Assembly (NCBI GenBank): GCA_025200525.1
Contig: CM045758.1
Coordinates: 225,762,667-225,826,666 of the forward strand
Length of the DNA stretch: 64,000 bases
Reading direction: 5' to 3'
From: Camellia lanceoleosa
Taxonomy: Eukaryota > Streptophyta > Magnoliopsida > Ericales > Theaceae
Shown: one piece after another, positions 34,153-45,600 of the stretch
How the letters are laid out: every line of letters begins with the position of its first letter
Numbering within the stretch: position 1 is the first letter of the stretch
The notes under the pieces: model-generated
Told to the model about the DNA's origin: nothing
Database searches by the model: none
Seen by the model: the letters and a program-made list of their open reading frames with translations, nothing else
Position numbers and translations under genes: made by a program

Positions 34153-34685
34153 CTAACAAACCTAATAAGATAGGGGTAAGACTCAGATGACAGAATGTGG
34201 AACACAATAGAGCAAGGGCCAGATAAGATAATTGAAACAGAAAGAGGCAAGAGAAAAAGAATTATAAGAGGACTTACAGAGATTAGAGAAGTGGTAGCAA
34301 AGCACGACCAACGACGAACAAGTCCGAGCAGAGCACCAACGAGACTGGTTCAGAGAAACGGAAAGAGTTCTTTTCCTCTTTTTGAAACTCTCTAAAAAGA
34401 ACGAAGAAGCAGATAAAGGGATTTGTATTGACAACCATAGCATTTATTGCACCAGCCGTCATGAAGGTACACGAAGCACGACCTTCGGTATGGAATCAAT
34501 GCACTATCTCTGCACGCCTATTCCACGTCGCCACGTGTTACCTTAAAAGGACGCATGCAAGGGTTATGTGTCAGGATTGAACCATCACCAAGGCCGAACT
34601 GGGGCAGAACCGAAGCGACACGACGTTTGGAGAGTAGAACAATAGCTCTCCCTAAGGGGAACCTTAGCGCGAGCTATGGGGTAGA
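34153..34685. other. Tat-like 3' region between antisense gene and 3' LTR
   Basis: No coding sequence is seen. This stretch would hold the antisense gene's promoter. A purine-rich GAGCTATGGGGTAGA lies directly before the 3' LTR and is the likely polypurine tract. Confidence 0.5.
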
Positions 34686-35544
34686 TGAAGGGGCTGAATA
34701 TGAAATGGGTTGGATCCAAGCCTTGGGCCGGCCCAATCCATTAAAGCCCCAAATCCAAATAAATTAGATGAATATATTGGCAAGCCAATTGAGCCCAGAA
34801 TCCTCGATCAACAGTCTGCCCAAGTCCCCAAGCACTTAGGCCCAACCTGCAGTGGGAAGACTAATCCAGTCGTGATGCTGGGCTGGGCCGAACTGCAGAA
34901 CCTAATCCTTCGACCGAATAGAAATGGGCCGAGCCCATACAAAGATATCCGAATGGGTTAGCCTATCTCCATGAATGATCCTGCGAAAGGACGAGACAAG
35001 GCATAATGATACCGAGTTGAGACACAATGGTACTGAGCTAAGGAAACCTCCCAGGGAAACGTGAAAGTTGTGAATATGTGCATTTGCAAGTTGCCACCTC
35101 AGCTGGTCCCCTACTCCTAGAATCACGGAAGTTGTTGAACCAAAGAAATGTGGTTAGTTATCAGCATGACTACAATGAGTATATGCATTTAATGACAACT
35201 ACCAGGTGGTCCCCCACCTTGAGCAATGCCAAAAGGACACTTGGCAGCATCCAAACTCCATGAAACCATATTGAGAAGCAAGTAAGGAACATTATATATA
35301 CAACACGAACTTCACATTGAAGGTAACTGGACTATTTTGAGCAAAATCATACTTAGATATAAACTCAACTCTATATACACTCCTGCTCCGATCACTAATT
35401 CCCACACCGGAGGGGTTATCCGGCCAACCCCGGCCGAGCAGCTCTAACGGTGCATCTTGTGGCAGGAACCTCAGTCCCTGGATAAGTCCAACCGAGTGCG
35501 GGGCCCCGATCCACTTTCATCTAGTGCGGAATCCGGTACGCACA
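34686..35544 (+). repeat. 3' LTR of the Tat-like element (859 bp)
   Basis: It begins TGAAGGGGCTGAATATG and ends GGAATCCGGTACGCACA, then the target copy TTTCT (35545-35549). It aligns with the 5' LTR over its whole length. Confidence 0.92.
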
Positions 35545-35549
35545 TTTCT

Positions 35550-35992
35550 GATTATGTAATTAGTAATCATTAAAAAAGAGAAAGCTAATGATGCGATATT
35601 AATAGAAAATGCATAAATCATATCCATTACTATTCTGCAAAGGCATTAAGTTTGAGATGAGCTGTTTGATACCAAGACACCAAGCATGGCCCATATCTGT
35701 ACTTGTACCGATATATTACGATGTAGAACCATGATTGTGACATTAAATAGTTGCAATAAGCATTGTTCTTCCTTTAATTAATTGATCTTTGCACTATCTT
35801 GGGTAAATTCAAAGTCGGTAAAGACGACTCCCAATTTTGTTTCAAAATGCAAGCTCTTCTACAAAGTATATTAGCTGGATCAGCTGATACATTCATGTCC
35901 TTCTTTACCGGTCCTCCTTTTGCTGGAATGATGAGATGTATTAATCTTTGTTTGTTTGATGTTATTAATACTATGGATGATGATTGTTGCAG
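35550..35992 (+). other. UCR1 intron 1, right part
   Basis: Unique AT-rich sequence ends in TGATTGTTGCAG, a good acceptor with a pyrimidine-rich approach. A short open frame at 35799 is not recognised as coding. Confidence 0.6.
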
Positions 35993-36634
35993 GTTTTGCA
36001 TCAGTCTCTCACCCCCAAAAGGGAGAGCAGTGTTATTTTAGACATTCCTGCAACTATGGCAACTATTAAGAACCCAACTCCAAAGATAGTTTACAATGAG
36101 CACAATCATGAGCGTTACCCTCCAGGTGAACCCAGCAAGCGGGCATTCGCCTATTTTGTCTCAATTGGTGGGAGGTTTGTATATGCTTTGCTGATTCGCC
36201 TACTTATCCTCAAGTTTGTTCTCAGCATGTCCACCAGTAAGGATGTCCTTGCACTGGTCTCTATAGAGGCTGATCTCTCCAGCATTGAGCCTGGTACCAC
36301 TGTAACTGTCAAGTGGCGTGGAAAGCCAATATTTATCAGGCACTGAACCGAGGAGGATATCAAGCTAGCAGTGTTGATGTGAGGTCTTTTGGTGACCCAC
36401 AGAAAGACTCAGAGAGAGTTATAAAGCCAGAGTGGCTTGTTGTAGTTGGGGTCTACACCCATTTGGGTTGCATCCCCATACCAAACGCCGGTGACTTTGG
36501 TGGATGGTTGTGCCCATGCCATGGTTCTCATTATGATACCTCTGGTAGGATTCGTAAGGGTCTGGCACCCACCTTACAATCTGGCGGTACCTCCTTACAC
36601 TTTCTTGGATGAGAGCAAGTTGCTCATTGGTTGA
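35993..36634 (+). pseudogene. UCR1: UCR1 exon 2 (membrane and Rieske cluster domains)
   Basis: The reading gives GFASVSHP, then after a frameshift [36 protein letters not shown], a membrane anchor, [20 protein letters not shown], a stop at 36344, TEEDIKLA, a frameshift, [33 protein letters not shown] and, after another frameshift, [18 protein letters not shown]. The Rieske cluster needs Cys and His in both CTHLGC and CPCHGS; the first Cys is Tyr (a TGC to TAC change). It covers the whole mature family protein in one uninterrupted block. Confidence 0.85.
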
Positions 36635-37184
36635 GAATTGAAGATGAGGTTGTTTTCCATTGGCCTAAATCTTGTAGAATCTAGCGTGTGTTTAATTTTT
36701 GTAGGAAAGACAAAAAGAAAGAAAAAAATAGTCCAATGCCTGTTGCAGATGTATTTGTTTTTTTACCCCTTCACGTTTTAGGAATGTTCAGCAACACTTT
36801 TTCATCTTGGATGTTGCAACCAATGTTGATGGTTAGTGTTGGTTTGAAAACAGAACAAGTTGTCTGGTTCATGCTGCCTATGTGCATACACGGTCCAGTA
36901 TCTTGATACCTTAAAGAGAGGCTGCTTAATTTATTCAGTCATAAATATTGGGGCGTCCAAAATGCAGACTTTAAGATTGTGTTACCTGAATTTTGTTGCA
37001 CATATTAACTGTATAGCATGTTGAAAACCCCTTTTGTGCATCTGACAAATTGATCTAATCTATTTGTTGCTGCGCCTTTTAAAAGAGATAGTAAACAGGA
37101 AGATAAGAATGAGATGAACCCAGGCAGTAATGGTTGATTCAACCTGGGGGATGTTAATAGGAACATCATCATCATCATCGACTA
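36635..37184. other. Spacer between UCR1 and CCB1 3' ends
   Basis: The two genes converge here. The sequence is unique, with no recognised gene or repeat, and would include both 3' untranslated regions. A CATCATCATCATC run lies at about 37167. Confidence 0.6.
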
Positions 37185-40127
37185 TCATTTCTCAAATATG
37201 CCTTTTACATAGACCATGCCTTTCTCATTCAGCTGTAGTTCCTTTCTCATTTGTTCTACTTGCTGGTCATCTCCTCGTACAATGATCTCTGACAGGGTTT
37301 CATCATCTTCTGCCAATATCATTTTAACCTTGATCTGCTCCTTCCTTGATGCCCTTTTCCAGTAATATACTCCTCTGTTTCCATTCCACCCCACAAACAT
37401 TATTAAATAATTATTCATCTATTATAATGGTTACCCAGTTTCAAATTGGATGAATGCAAAGAGCTAAGCAAAAAAAACAAAAAAACACGGGAGAGGCTGC
37501 ACTACTTACGCCAGTGGACTTAAGATGGTAAGCCAGAACCAATTATTGCCAAATTGTGGAACAGTGATGGTAAGAACAAGGGCAACACTTGCTAGGCTTA
37601 TGCAGGTGCAGAAAGTGAGCAATGCTGCTTGGCCTCTGTTTGGAACCATCATACCCTCAAACCTTTACACAAAAGAAAAACATGCATATCAATGAGAGAG
37701 AGAGAGAGAGAGAGAGAGTGTGTGTGTGTGTGTGTGTGTGTTTTCACCTGTGATGGCTGGCTACACAATTCGAGTCCTCCTAATTCGGATGAAATTAGAA
37801 TTCAATCTCAGCTATTTGGTAGTGAAGACAATTACAAAGAATTTAAGTAGTTAAGTTGGTTGGCACCTTATTCAAAAAAAAGTAATTTTCATAAAAATAA
37901 AAATCATGCAGGTGAATGAGGTTGGTTGCATATCTGATGCAGATTGAATTTTAGAAAATAAGTATTTTTATTTTATTATTTTAAAATTAATATTATTATG
38001 GAATTATTTAGTTATTTAGTTTCCTTATTTTTATATTGCATTATGGCAGTTGCCAATTCTAATTGTTTCCTAATTAAGTTAGGTCTATGTTTTAGTAGTT
38101 GCCAATTTTGAGTGTTTTTTAATTAAATTAGGTCTATGTTTTGCTTATAAATAATGGATGTAAGCCTTAGGACAAGAAGAGTTTTTTATCATTAATATAT
38201 TTTGAGTTTATATATTCTTTGTTCTAACTTTGGTTATTCTTGGTGAATATTGTTGAGCCTTTATTCTCGGTATTCTTTGTGAATCAACGGGTCTAGAGAG
38301 AAATCTTACTTCCGGTATTCGTGTTGGAATTAACGAATTTTAAGATTGTTACTATTTTACGACTCGCACTGCATCAATATCTATTGAAACTCAAAGAGAG
38401 CTCCAAAAGTATTTTTATGAAAAATTCATCACCTCATTCCTTGAGAAATGCTGTTAAACAAATTAATTTCAGGGAAAAAAAGTAAGTGGACATTATTAGG
38501 GGTTGTTTAAGATGTCCTAAATAAATGTATTTTTTATCTTTTTGGATTAAAAAGTTGAGGAAAAAAATATAGATGTTTGGGTTAACTTTTTGACTTTTTA
38601 TGAAAAAATGTGTATTTAAAAAATTATATAAATTAGTGTGTAGGAGAAAATTAAGATTGAGAGTTGTGCAGCCGTAATTTTTGACTTTTGATGAATAGTG
38701 ATAACTTTTTAATTTTTTAAATAACTTTTTAACTTTTTGGACTTTTTTTACGCTTTCTAGACTTGGCGTTAGTATGGACAAAGAATTTTCATCCTGAATG
38801 TCGCTCGTACGACCAAAACCTGTGATTGGATTTTGGGAGGGGGGAGAGGGTTTAACTTTTCTGACTTTTTTTTATGCTTCCTAAACTTGGCCTTAGTATG
38901 GACAAAGAATTTTCATCCTGAATGTCGCTCGTACGACCCAAACCTGTGATTGGATTGGATTGGATTGGATTGGGGGGGGGGGGGGGGGTTGGTTTAAAAA
39001 TTTGTGATTGGTATACCCTTTTTGTTGCTGAGAGTAACATTCGGGGTTTGAAATTGTGTTGTGTTGTGTTGTGATAATAATGAAATAAAAACAAGAGATG
39101 CAGAAAAGGGAAGAGGGGGGGAGGGGTGGGATGGTGTTACTGACGTTATGGTCTCCCTCTCTCCAGTATTTATGACCACAAAATTGTTGCGAGTGAAGAA
39201 AGAAAGTATTTCTCCAGCCACCTGATTAGGCATCTTCTTCCCCTCTCCTTCCCCTATGTACGTCTTCTCCACGATCTGATTTCACCCCCAAAACATACAT
39301 TGCACAGCATCAATCATTAACAAAAGCAAAAAATATAAATATAATTTTTTAAAATGGAATGATGCGATTGATTGAATTGATTTGAGACCTTTATTTCAAA
39401 ACCACAAAAAAAAAAAAAAAAAAAAAAAACCATCAAGATTGCTTTCTTTTATAATTAAATTAAATATGTAAAAGCTACAAAAACCATTTATTTACCCCCC
39501 CAAAAAAAAAGAAGAAAGGAGAAAAGATGGGGGAAAAAAAGGAATAAAAAAAAAACTAAAGGGGGAAAATATTGAGGATAATTTAGTTTAATTGGGGTAG
39601 GAGAGGAGAGGAGAGAATTAAACCTTAGATTTAACAGAACGCTTGATGAGAGACCAGAGGCCAGGGACAGAGATGACAAAGAGACCAAGAGAAGTGTAGT
39701 AGCTGGCCAATGAATATCCTCCGGAGGCAGCAGCGGAATCAGCCAGTAAAAGGAGCGATCTGGAGGAGGATGGGACGGGGACGGGGACGGGGACGTGGAC
39801 GTGGCTCATGATCATCGTCATCATCAGGTGATGGACATTAGTAATAGCTGCTGAAGAATCTGAAGAATACGAGAGGGGATCCATGAGAGAGGAGACTGCT
39901 ACTCCACCAACAATCCTCTTCCTCCTCCTCCTCTTGCTCTTGTTCTTGTTCTTGGTGTTGGTGTTGGGTACTAGAAGAAGAGGGCGTCCCTGTGGCCATG
40001 CTGATTGTTGTTGTGGGGCGACTTCTCTGGTTTTGGAATTGGATGGATAACAATAAGAATAAGAAGGGGATAGAGAAGATATAAGGCGTGTTTGTTGTGA
40101 TACTATTACTTTAGCTGCCGCCGCCAT
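37185..40127 (-). CDS. CCB1: CCB1, cofactor assembly of complex C (cytochrome b6 haem attachment)
   Basis: Four exons: 40127-39624, 39275-39145, 37662-37510 and 37374-37185, 978 nt or 325 residues. Introns all start GT and end AG, and phases join cleanly (ETIT|FEG; SPLA|GVYYW). Residues 1-130 are a Ser/Arg/Gln-rich, low-complexity transit peptide with a VPVPVPVP repeat. From 134 the conserved part starts: GGYSLASYYTSLGLFVISVP (first membrane segment), PNQVAGEILSFFTR, two more hydrophobic segments in exon 3 and at the exon 3/4 join, and a soluble tail ending EKGMVYVKGIFEK. I recognise CCB1, a thylakoid protein needed to attach haem ci to cytochrome b6. The recognition is from memory of conserved stretches. 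No stop or frameshift is seen. The first ATG is used; Met81 (MDPLSYSS) is an alternative. Confidence 0.8.
37690..37741. repeat. (GA)n(GT)n microsatellite in CCB1 intron 2
   Basis: About 12 GA units are followed by about 11 GT units, close to the exon 3 acceptor. Confidence 0.95.
37935..38376. mobile_element. Solo LTR or TRIM-like LTR (442 bp) in CCB1 intron 2
   Basis: It begins TGATGCAGATTG and ends CACTGCATCA, a 7-bp inverted end (TGATGCA/TGCATCA). It is flanked by ATATC at 37930-37934 and 38377-38381. GCTTATAAATAATGG at about 38144 is a TATA-like box. There is no coding sequence. Its promoter reads plus, against CCB1. Confidence 0.85.
38720..38988. repeat. 124-bp tandem duplication ending in a G-run, CCB1 intron 2
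   Basis: AGTATGGACAAAGAATTTTC recurs at 38771 and 38895, followed in both copies by GTCGCTCGTACGACC. The second copy runs into (GGATT)n and a run of about 18 G. On the transcribed minus strand this is a C-run. Confidence 0.85.
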
Positions 40128-40168
40128 TATTAGTAGTCACTCACTTGCCAAGGCTGATACTCTCACAC

Positions 40169-40204
<36 letters not shown>

Positions 40205-40500
40205 GAGGAGATACTAGTACGCACAGCAACAGCAAGCACAGCCAGAGGATGAGCCCCTTCCCCCTTCTAATTTCTATGCACACCATCCTCTTACACTTTT
40301 CTTTTACAGAGAACCTTATCTTATCATGTGTGGGTAATTATTCGGTAATCACCGAATATAGACATGTGGTTCTATAGTTTCGTGATTGGTGAAAAATGTG
40401 ATTCTATATTATTGTGATTGGTAGAAAATATAGGTAGGTAAAGAGTTCAGATTCTCAACTGCCCTCTCCTGCGGCCATTCCTGCGACGCTAAAAAATGAC
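40128..40500 (-). promoter_or_regulatory. CCB1 5' region with (GA)/(CT) run
   Basis: Upstream of the CCB1 start the transcribed strand carries a CT-rich tract (40170-40205), common in plant 5' untranslated leaders. A TGACGTCA element (ACGT core) lies at 40498. No transcription start can be fixed from sequence alone. Confidence 0.4.
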
Positions 40501-41677
40501 GTCATTTTAAAACAAAATTTCAATTAATAATAAATAATAAAAAAAACAGAACATGAGCAAACCAGAGTCTCTTTCCTCTCTCTCCTCTTCTCCAAAACCT
40601 CTCAAACTCTGAAACCCACCTCTCTCTCCACTGCCTTCTCTTCTTCCCACTCCAAGAAACGGCGAGGCCATTCTCATCCTCCTCTCAATTAAACCTACAT
40701 TAGATTTTCCTAAATCAACCAATAATCTCAAAGAACCCCCAATTTTTTTTATCAATTAATTTGTTTGTCAGCTTCTCAATCATCCCAATTTAAAGGAAAT
40801 TAATTAAAAAAAAAAAAAACCACCTCTTCAAAACTAAACTTAAACTCTAACCCAAGAACCTCCAAGATCAGCTCACACAAATACTCACAAAAAAACCCCA
40901 TCAAAATCATCACAAAAGATTCAGTTTTTTCTGTGAAAATCAAAGGCCTCCAACCTTTACGTTTCTACATTTCTGGGCAATAATCACTTTACTTGTTTTC
41001 ACTTTTCAAAAAATACTTTTCAAAAAATTCTACTTTCTTATTTTCCGTGTTTTTTTGTTCTTATTGAATTTTTTTACTTTTTAGACACACCTAACATAAA
41101 TACATCCAAAAAGTAAAAAAATTCACTAAATATAAAAAATACATAAAAAAATACAAGAATTCAGTATATTTTTTTGTATGTTTATGTATTTATTAATTTT
41201 TTAAAATATTTTTTCACAAATTTTTTATTTTTTAGACACATCTAAATAAAGTGCATCTAAAAAAATAAAAAATTGTTTAAAATTTAAAAAATATTCACTA
41301 AAAACAAAAAAACACGAAAATCAAAAAAGTCAATTTTTAAAAAACTTAATCAAGAAAACTCAAACCAAACACGCTGAATAATTCCTCAAACCCACCAACA
41401 TAATGTTAATCCATATGTATTTACATAGCTTTATCAAAGCTATGATATTCACCAACCAGTTGTCTTTGAGATGAATAAAAGAACTAAAAAATTCTCCAAG
41501 TTTACTACAGAGAGAGAGAAAGGATCTAGGGAGTCGTAGAAGGCAGCGAAAAGCTAGCGATTTGCAGGAGTGACCCAGAGAAAAGGGAATCTGGATCTGT
41601 TGTTGCCTTCCTTCTTTTCCTTTCTTCCTTCCTTCTTCTCCCTCTCTGGTTTGCTCCTGATATATATATATATATAT
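40500..41677. other. Spacer with an AT-rich foldback MITE at about 40975-41385
   Basis: The part 40975-41385 has two arms with TTTTTAGACACACCTAA and the inverted TAGACACATCTAAATAAAG type blocks, and ends in CAAACCAAACACGC. It resembles the foldback at 49820-50270. C/T-rich sequence at 40555-40640 gives a Leu/Arg-rich minus-strand frame that I do not believe is a gene. A (TA)n run ends the stretch. Confidence 0.45.
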
Positions 41678-42130
41678 TGTTAGAAATGGGCGCCCATGTG
41701 GCATGACCATTTCAACATTTGAATTTGAACCTTAACCAAATGGTTTTTGAATTTGAATTCAAACCTGTTTAGGATAACCACTCAGGTATAGATATTATCT
41801 CCATTAACTGATATGGATAGATAATAATAACATTATATATCTGATATATGGATATAGGAGATTAAGAGATACACTCTCTCTAAAGAAAAGAACGTATGTT
41901 TTGATCTTTTTCCCATATATTTCTCCCATATACTAACTCTCTCCCATAAACAACGATCAATAAGCCATTTGCGATTTGTGTGGGTGATATTCACCATTGT
42001 AATATCACCCCTGATTGACTAGATTCGGAAGCACGTGATTTACCCACGAGATCCATCGAGTTGATTATATCTAAAAAGGTATGATCTTATTAATTTTTAT
42101 TCATTGCGTTATAGTGCTTGATGATTTACA
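41678..42130 (+). repeat. 5' LTR of the 41.7-48.5 kb element
   Basis: 453 bp. It differs from the 3' LTR by small indels more than substitutions: the 3' copy has extra 2-6 base insertions containing CAG or CTG (for example at 48178, 48228, 48284, 48327). Confidence 0.9.
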
Positions 42131-42131
42131 T

Positions 42132-42148
42132 TGGTATCGAATATGGGT
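42132..42148 (+). promoter_or_regulatory. Primer binding site of the 41.7-48.5 kb element
   Basis: TGGTATCGAATATGG follows the LTR after one base and resembles the initiator-methionine tRNA site, with the AGAGC part changed. Confidence 0.65.
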
Positions 42149-42329
42149 ATTTTCGTACTTATTTGTATGCGATAAAATATGTATATAATTTTATCTGAAT
42201 ATACATACACATTATTTGCATGAAAATTAGATTGAGAATGTGATACATCTCATTTTTATGTCGTTTAAATGCCATTTTAATGCCATAAATGTTTTTATTG
42301 TGAAAAATGGAGTCCGAAATCGGACGAAA

Positions 42330-42612
42330 AACACCGGGAAGGCGTGTAGATCACGCTACCGTGACGTCCAGTCCAGAGCACCAACCCACACGTCACGCGC
42401 ACGCCACGGCTCGTTGCGCTCTGCTTCCCCCACGCCCGCCCGCCCCGCCCTCCTTCCTCGCTAGCTGCTACAAGCCCCGTCACTGCCGCTGAGCAGCGTG
42501 CTAATTATCAAGCATCGCCCGCCATGCTGAGCCGCTTTTCGCAGCGCTGCCGAGCGAGCTTAATGAGAGCCGGCTGCGAGAGCCTAGCTCGCTTTCGCTT
42601 GGCTCCCTAAGG
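42330..42612 (+). other. GC-rich island in the element leader
   Basis: A block of about 280 bp, strikingly rich in G and C (CCCGCCCGCCCCGCCC at 42434, repeated GCCGCT, GAGCGAGC), lies in sequence that is otherwise mostly A and T. Overlapping short frames occur on both strands, none with recognised similarity. It lies about 200 bp after the 5' LTR where gag would start. It may be a structured RNA leader or captured host DNA. Confidence 0.6.
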
Positions 42613-45600
42613 CTCTGTTTTTTTTAATTAATTGCGTTAAATGGCCATAATTTATTCGTTATAGCTTTGTTTTAAGCATGGTTGGTACCGTTAGACTCGT
42701 AATTAAATTTTGTATCTTCTGTAAAATCTTGAAAATTTTACGAAAATAAAAAATATTTTTTTCGGTTAATAATTCATTTTTATGCTTTAAAATGATTTAT
42801 TGCATAAATAATTTTACGGGGTTGAAATTTTTATTGTGGACTTCAAATGGTTTACTATTTGAATATTTTTCATTTATCGGCTTTCGATTTTTATTTCTAA
42901 TTTTATGTGTATTTATTAGTTATTTAAAATTCGAATGTTTAAAAATTTAAAATTTCGAATGATGTACATTTTTAATTATGACATAATCAATATTGTCTCG
43001 GTTTATCAATTTCTGGATTTTTTGTTTCTAATTTTATTTGTTTATTAGTTATTTAAAATTCAAATTTCGAAAATTCGAAAATTCGTAAAATTTCAAAATG
43101 ATGTAGACTTTAATTATGGCATAATCTGAATATTGAATACAACATATTTTTTGGATTTTTAATATGTTGAAATTAGAGGAGCATGATTATTTATTTATTT
43201 ATTTATTAGAATTCCATTATTAAATGAATATAGCATGAGTTATTTGTAAATTTACATTAAGATGCTATTGTATGGAATTTATCATGTTTTGTATATGCCA
43301 TAGTCAGTGGGAGGTTATTCGGTTGAGAGAAATTTTTTAGATTAGCTCGAAAACCAATATTTTGCGCATAAATTAAATTAAATTTTGGATAATTGTCACT
43401 TGTGGCGCAAGAGATGATTACGAGCTTAGCGGATTTTCGATCTTGCGACTTGTGTAATATTGTCACTATTTAATTTAGATTTTTGTGGCAAAATTATATT
43501 ATGCTAATCAAATTAATCCCAATGCGAATTTCTCTCTAAATTGACTTCGCTTATGGAAGTTAATTTGGTTGACCTAGACTTAGTAGAGATGTTCAAATGT
43601 GAACTATGTAATCCCATTCTTTAGATGAGCAAAAGTCTTAGAGACTTTAGGTCAAATCTTAATTAAGCCAAAGTAAGGAAACATGACTCAAAGTCGCCGT
43701 TGCCTTGTTTGGCACAACAAAATGATGTGCGCTATGGTTAGTAGCACACTTTTTGATTGGCGAGTTTTGGAGTTATGAAATTAGTAAGCCCTCAATAGAT
43801 CTATATATGATCTTGACTATTGAGCTGCGCAGATTGACTTTGTATTTTGACTTGTAAATAATGTTACATCATTGGATGAAGTAACATTCAAGAGTCACGC
43901 CATCCAAGAAATGCGAGCTTAAATAAATTAGTCATTAAGTGTAAGACGAGTAGCTAATATGAGCAAAAGTTTTGCTTTCTACCCAATTATTGGGAGTGGA
44001 TGGAGCAAAATTTCATGCACTATTATAGTGTGCGTTGAAATTAACACTAAGTGAAAAGATTAGCGCTTAGAAGTCGCAAAATCTATTAACACTAAGTGAA
44101 AAGATTAGCGCTTAGTGGTAAATCAGCATTGCCAACTTGTCTAAGTTTGGACACTTCTTGTTATTCCACACTTAGGTGTGAGACATGAGGAGGGCTTCTT
44201 TGTATGATTCCTTAGCTAGGCTAACGTTTTTGAATAACGTTTACTACTAAGCTAGATAGTAATAAAAAGGTCAAGGCCGACAAAGTTGTTATGACTCTAA
44301 GAATTTGACACATCGTGAGAGCATTGTGTTGAATTAGACTCTTTAGCCTAATTCGCTTAAGTTACTTCAAGAGTCAAAGATTGATAGCTTATTCTCTCCT
44401 TCTTGTGGATAGTAGAATTAATTGCAAGTAACTATGAGCGAAATAGATATGGCGGGAGTATCGTTTTTCAACTAGATGCGTTAAAGTGTATGGAGAATAA
44501 AATTGACTTGAAGGTGCAGGGATTAGCACTTACTAGTTAAATTTGCGACTTAGGCGCACTTGATATCTCCATGACATCCTTTTATGATCTAGTGAATATG
44601 AGTTAGTTGTGAGTCATTACCTAGTTGGGCCTAAACCTTTAAAAGCGGTCTTCGAGAACTCACACATAAAGATGATTGGAATTAGTTTATGACATTGGTC
44701 ATGAACCGATGGCTTATTATACTTAATCACATTAATGAGATGATGACACGATGGTTTGAGTAGGCCTTCTCGTGCCCACTCGCTTATGACATTATGTTCT
44801 CATGTGAATGTGTAAGTTTGTTCGCAATGGTTGCGCACAAGTAAGTAGGAAAGCCATAGAAGGTCATTTGTATTGGCGCATTTAGTCCACTATGATTTTT
44901 GTGACTAGATATGTGTAAGGGTATGATAGCTATGCCTCAATCTCGACACATTTATAGATTACGATAGTCAAGACTATTTGATCTCCCATAAGTCAAAAGT
45001 TTTGAGATGATTTTTTGACATTGCACATATGAGGTTGAGATCAATTAGATACTTGACTTTTGTGCTTTTAGTTTTGACCAAGGTGGCAGTATCTATTTGA
45101 GTTATTTTAGAGAACTGTGAAGAGAAATGGATGCTTAGAAAATTGATTATTCCTAATACTCAACAACACAATGATGTAGTAGAGATAAGGAATTAAATAT
45201 TGTTAATGTTAGGTGGATAATGGCGCAAAATGTTTCCCAATTAGGAATTGCACTAGTTTCTTTGCCTATATCCCTAACTTCGATGCAAGCCTCCATATCA
45301 GATTTTACACTCCATTTTGAGTAATGGGTTAGCAGAGAGCCATCTATGGGCAATCTGTAACCATTAAGCAGCTTATCTTTATTCTACTTCTCATAAGATT
45401 GCGAAGTTAAGACCTAAGGTTCTATAGCGCATTATTGTATGCTGTCTTGTAAACACATAGGGTTATGTGGCGCATTATTGTATGCTGTCATGTAAATCCT
45501 CCGGGTCATATGCATATAGGTAAGCAGCTTTGTGGTAGTGTAACTAAGTCACATAAAGTTTTCTTAGTAAAGGTGACGTGTATAGAGTTTTGGAACTCTA

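Larger units (their letters stand above)
19575..35544 (+). mobile_element. Ty3/gypsy element, Tat-like, about 16 kb with nested insertion
   Basis: LTRs 19575-20429 and 34686-35544 (both TGAAGGGGCTG to GGTACGCACA) are flanked by TTTCT at 19570-19574 and 35545-35549. Coding order is gag, protease, reverse transcriptase, RNase H, a second RNase H, integrase, then a long 3' region with an antisense gene. A second RNase H and extra antisense genes are known marks of the Tat lineage. Another gypsy element (24878-29549) is inserted between the second RNase H and integrase; without it the element is about 11.3 kb. Numerous stops make it inactive. It lies in UCR1 intron 1 in the same direction as the gene. 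Confidence 0.93.
18462..36634 (+). pseudogene. UCR1: UCR1 (mitochondrial Rieske iron-sulfur protein) pseudogene, split by retroelements
   Basis: The functional family protein is the [2Fe-2S] subunit of respiratory complex III (cytochrome bc1). Exon 1 is 18462-18651 (MLRVTVRRRLSSSL, a typical start) and ends G|GTCGGT. Exon 2 starts at 35993 after TTGTTGCAG and gives, across the splice, [10 protein letters not shown]. It continues through the matrix and membrane region ([18 protein letters not shown], then a hydrophobic segment) to the Rieske cluster domain and LLIG-stop at 36634. Intron 1 is ~17.3 kb because a Tat-like gypsy element with a nested second gypsy element lies in it. Defects: two in-frame stops in exon 1 (18525, 18543), frameshifts near 36030, 36368 and 36570, a stop at 36344, and loss of the first cysteine ligand (YTHLGC instead of CTHLGC). 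The kept intron argues against a processed retrocopy. Confidence 0.85.

Noticed and set aside
37629..37850. Frame with a Cys-Val repeat
   Set aside because: It reads through a (GA)n(GT)n microsatellite in CCB1 intron 2.
39838..40053. Gln/Glu-rich minus-strand frame
   Set aside because: It is an out-of-frame reading of CCB1 exon 1; the chosen frame joins the conserved exons.
40507..40755. 82-codon minus-strand frame upstream of CCB1
   Set aside because: C/T-rich spacer gives a Gly/Arg-rich reading with no splice partner, domain or supporting signal.
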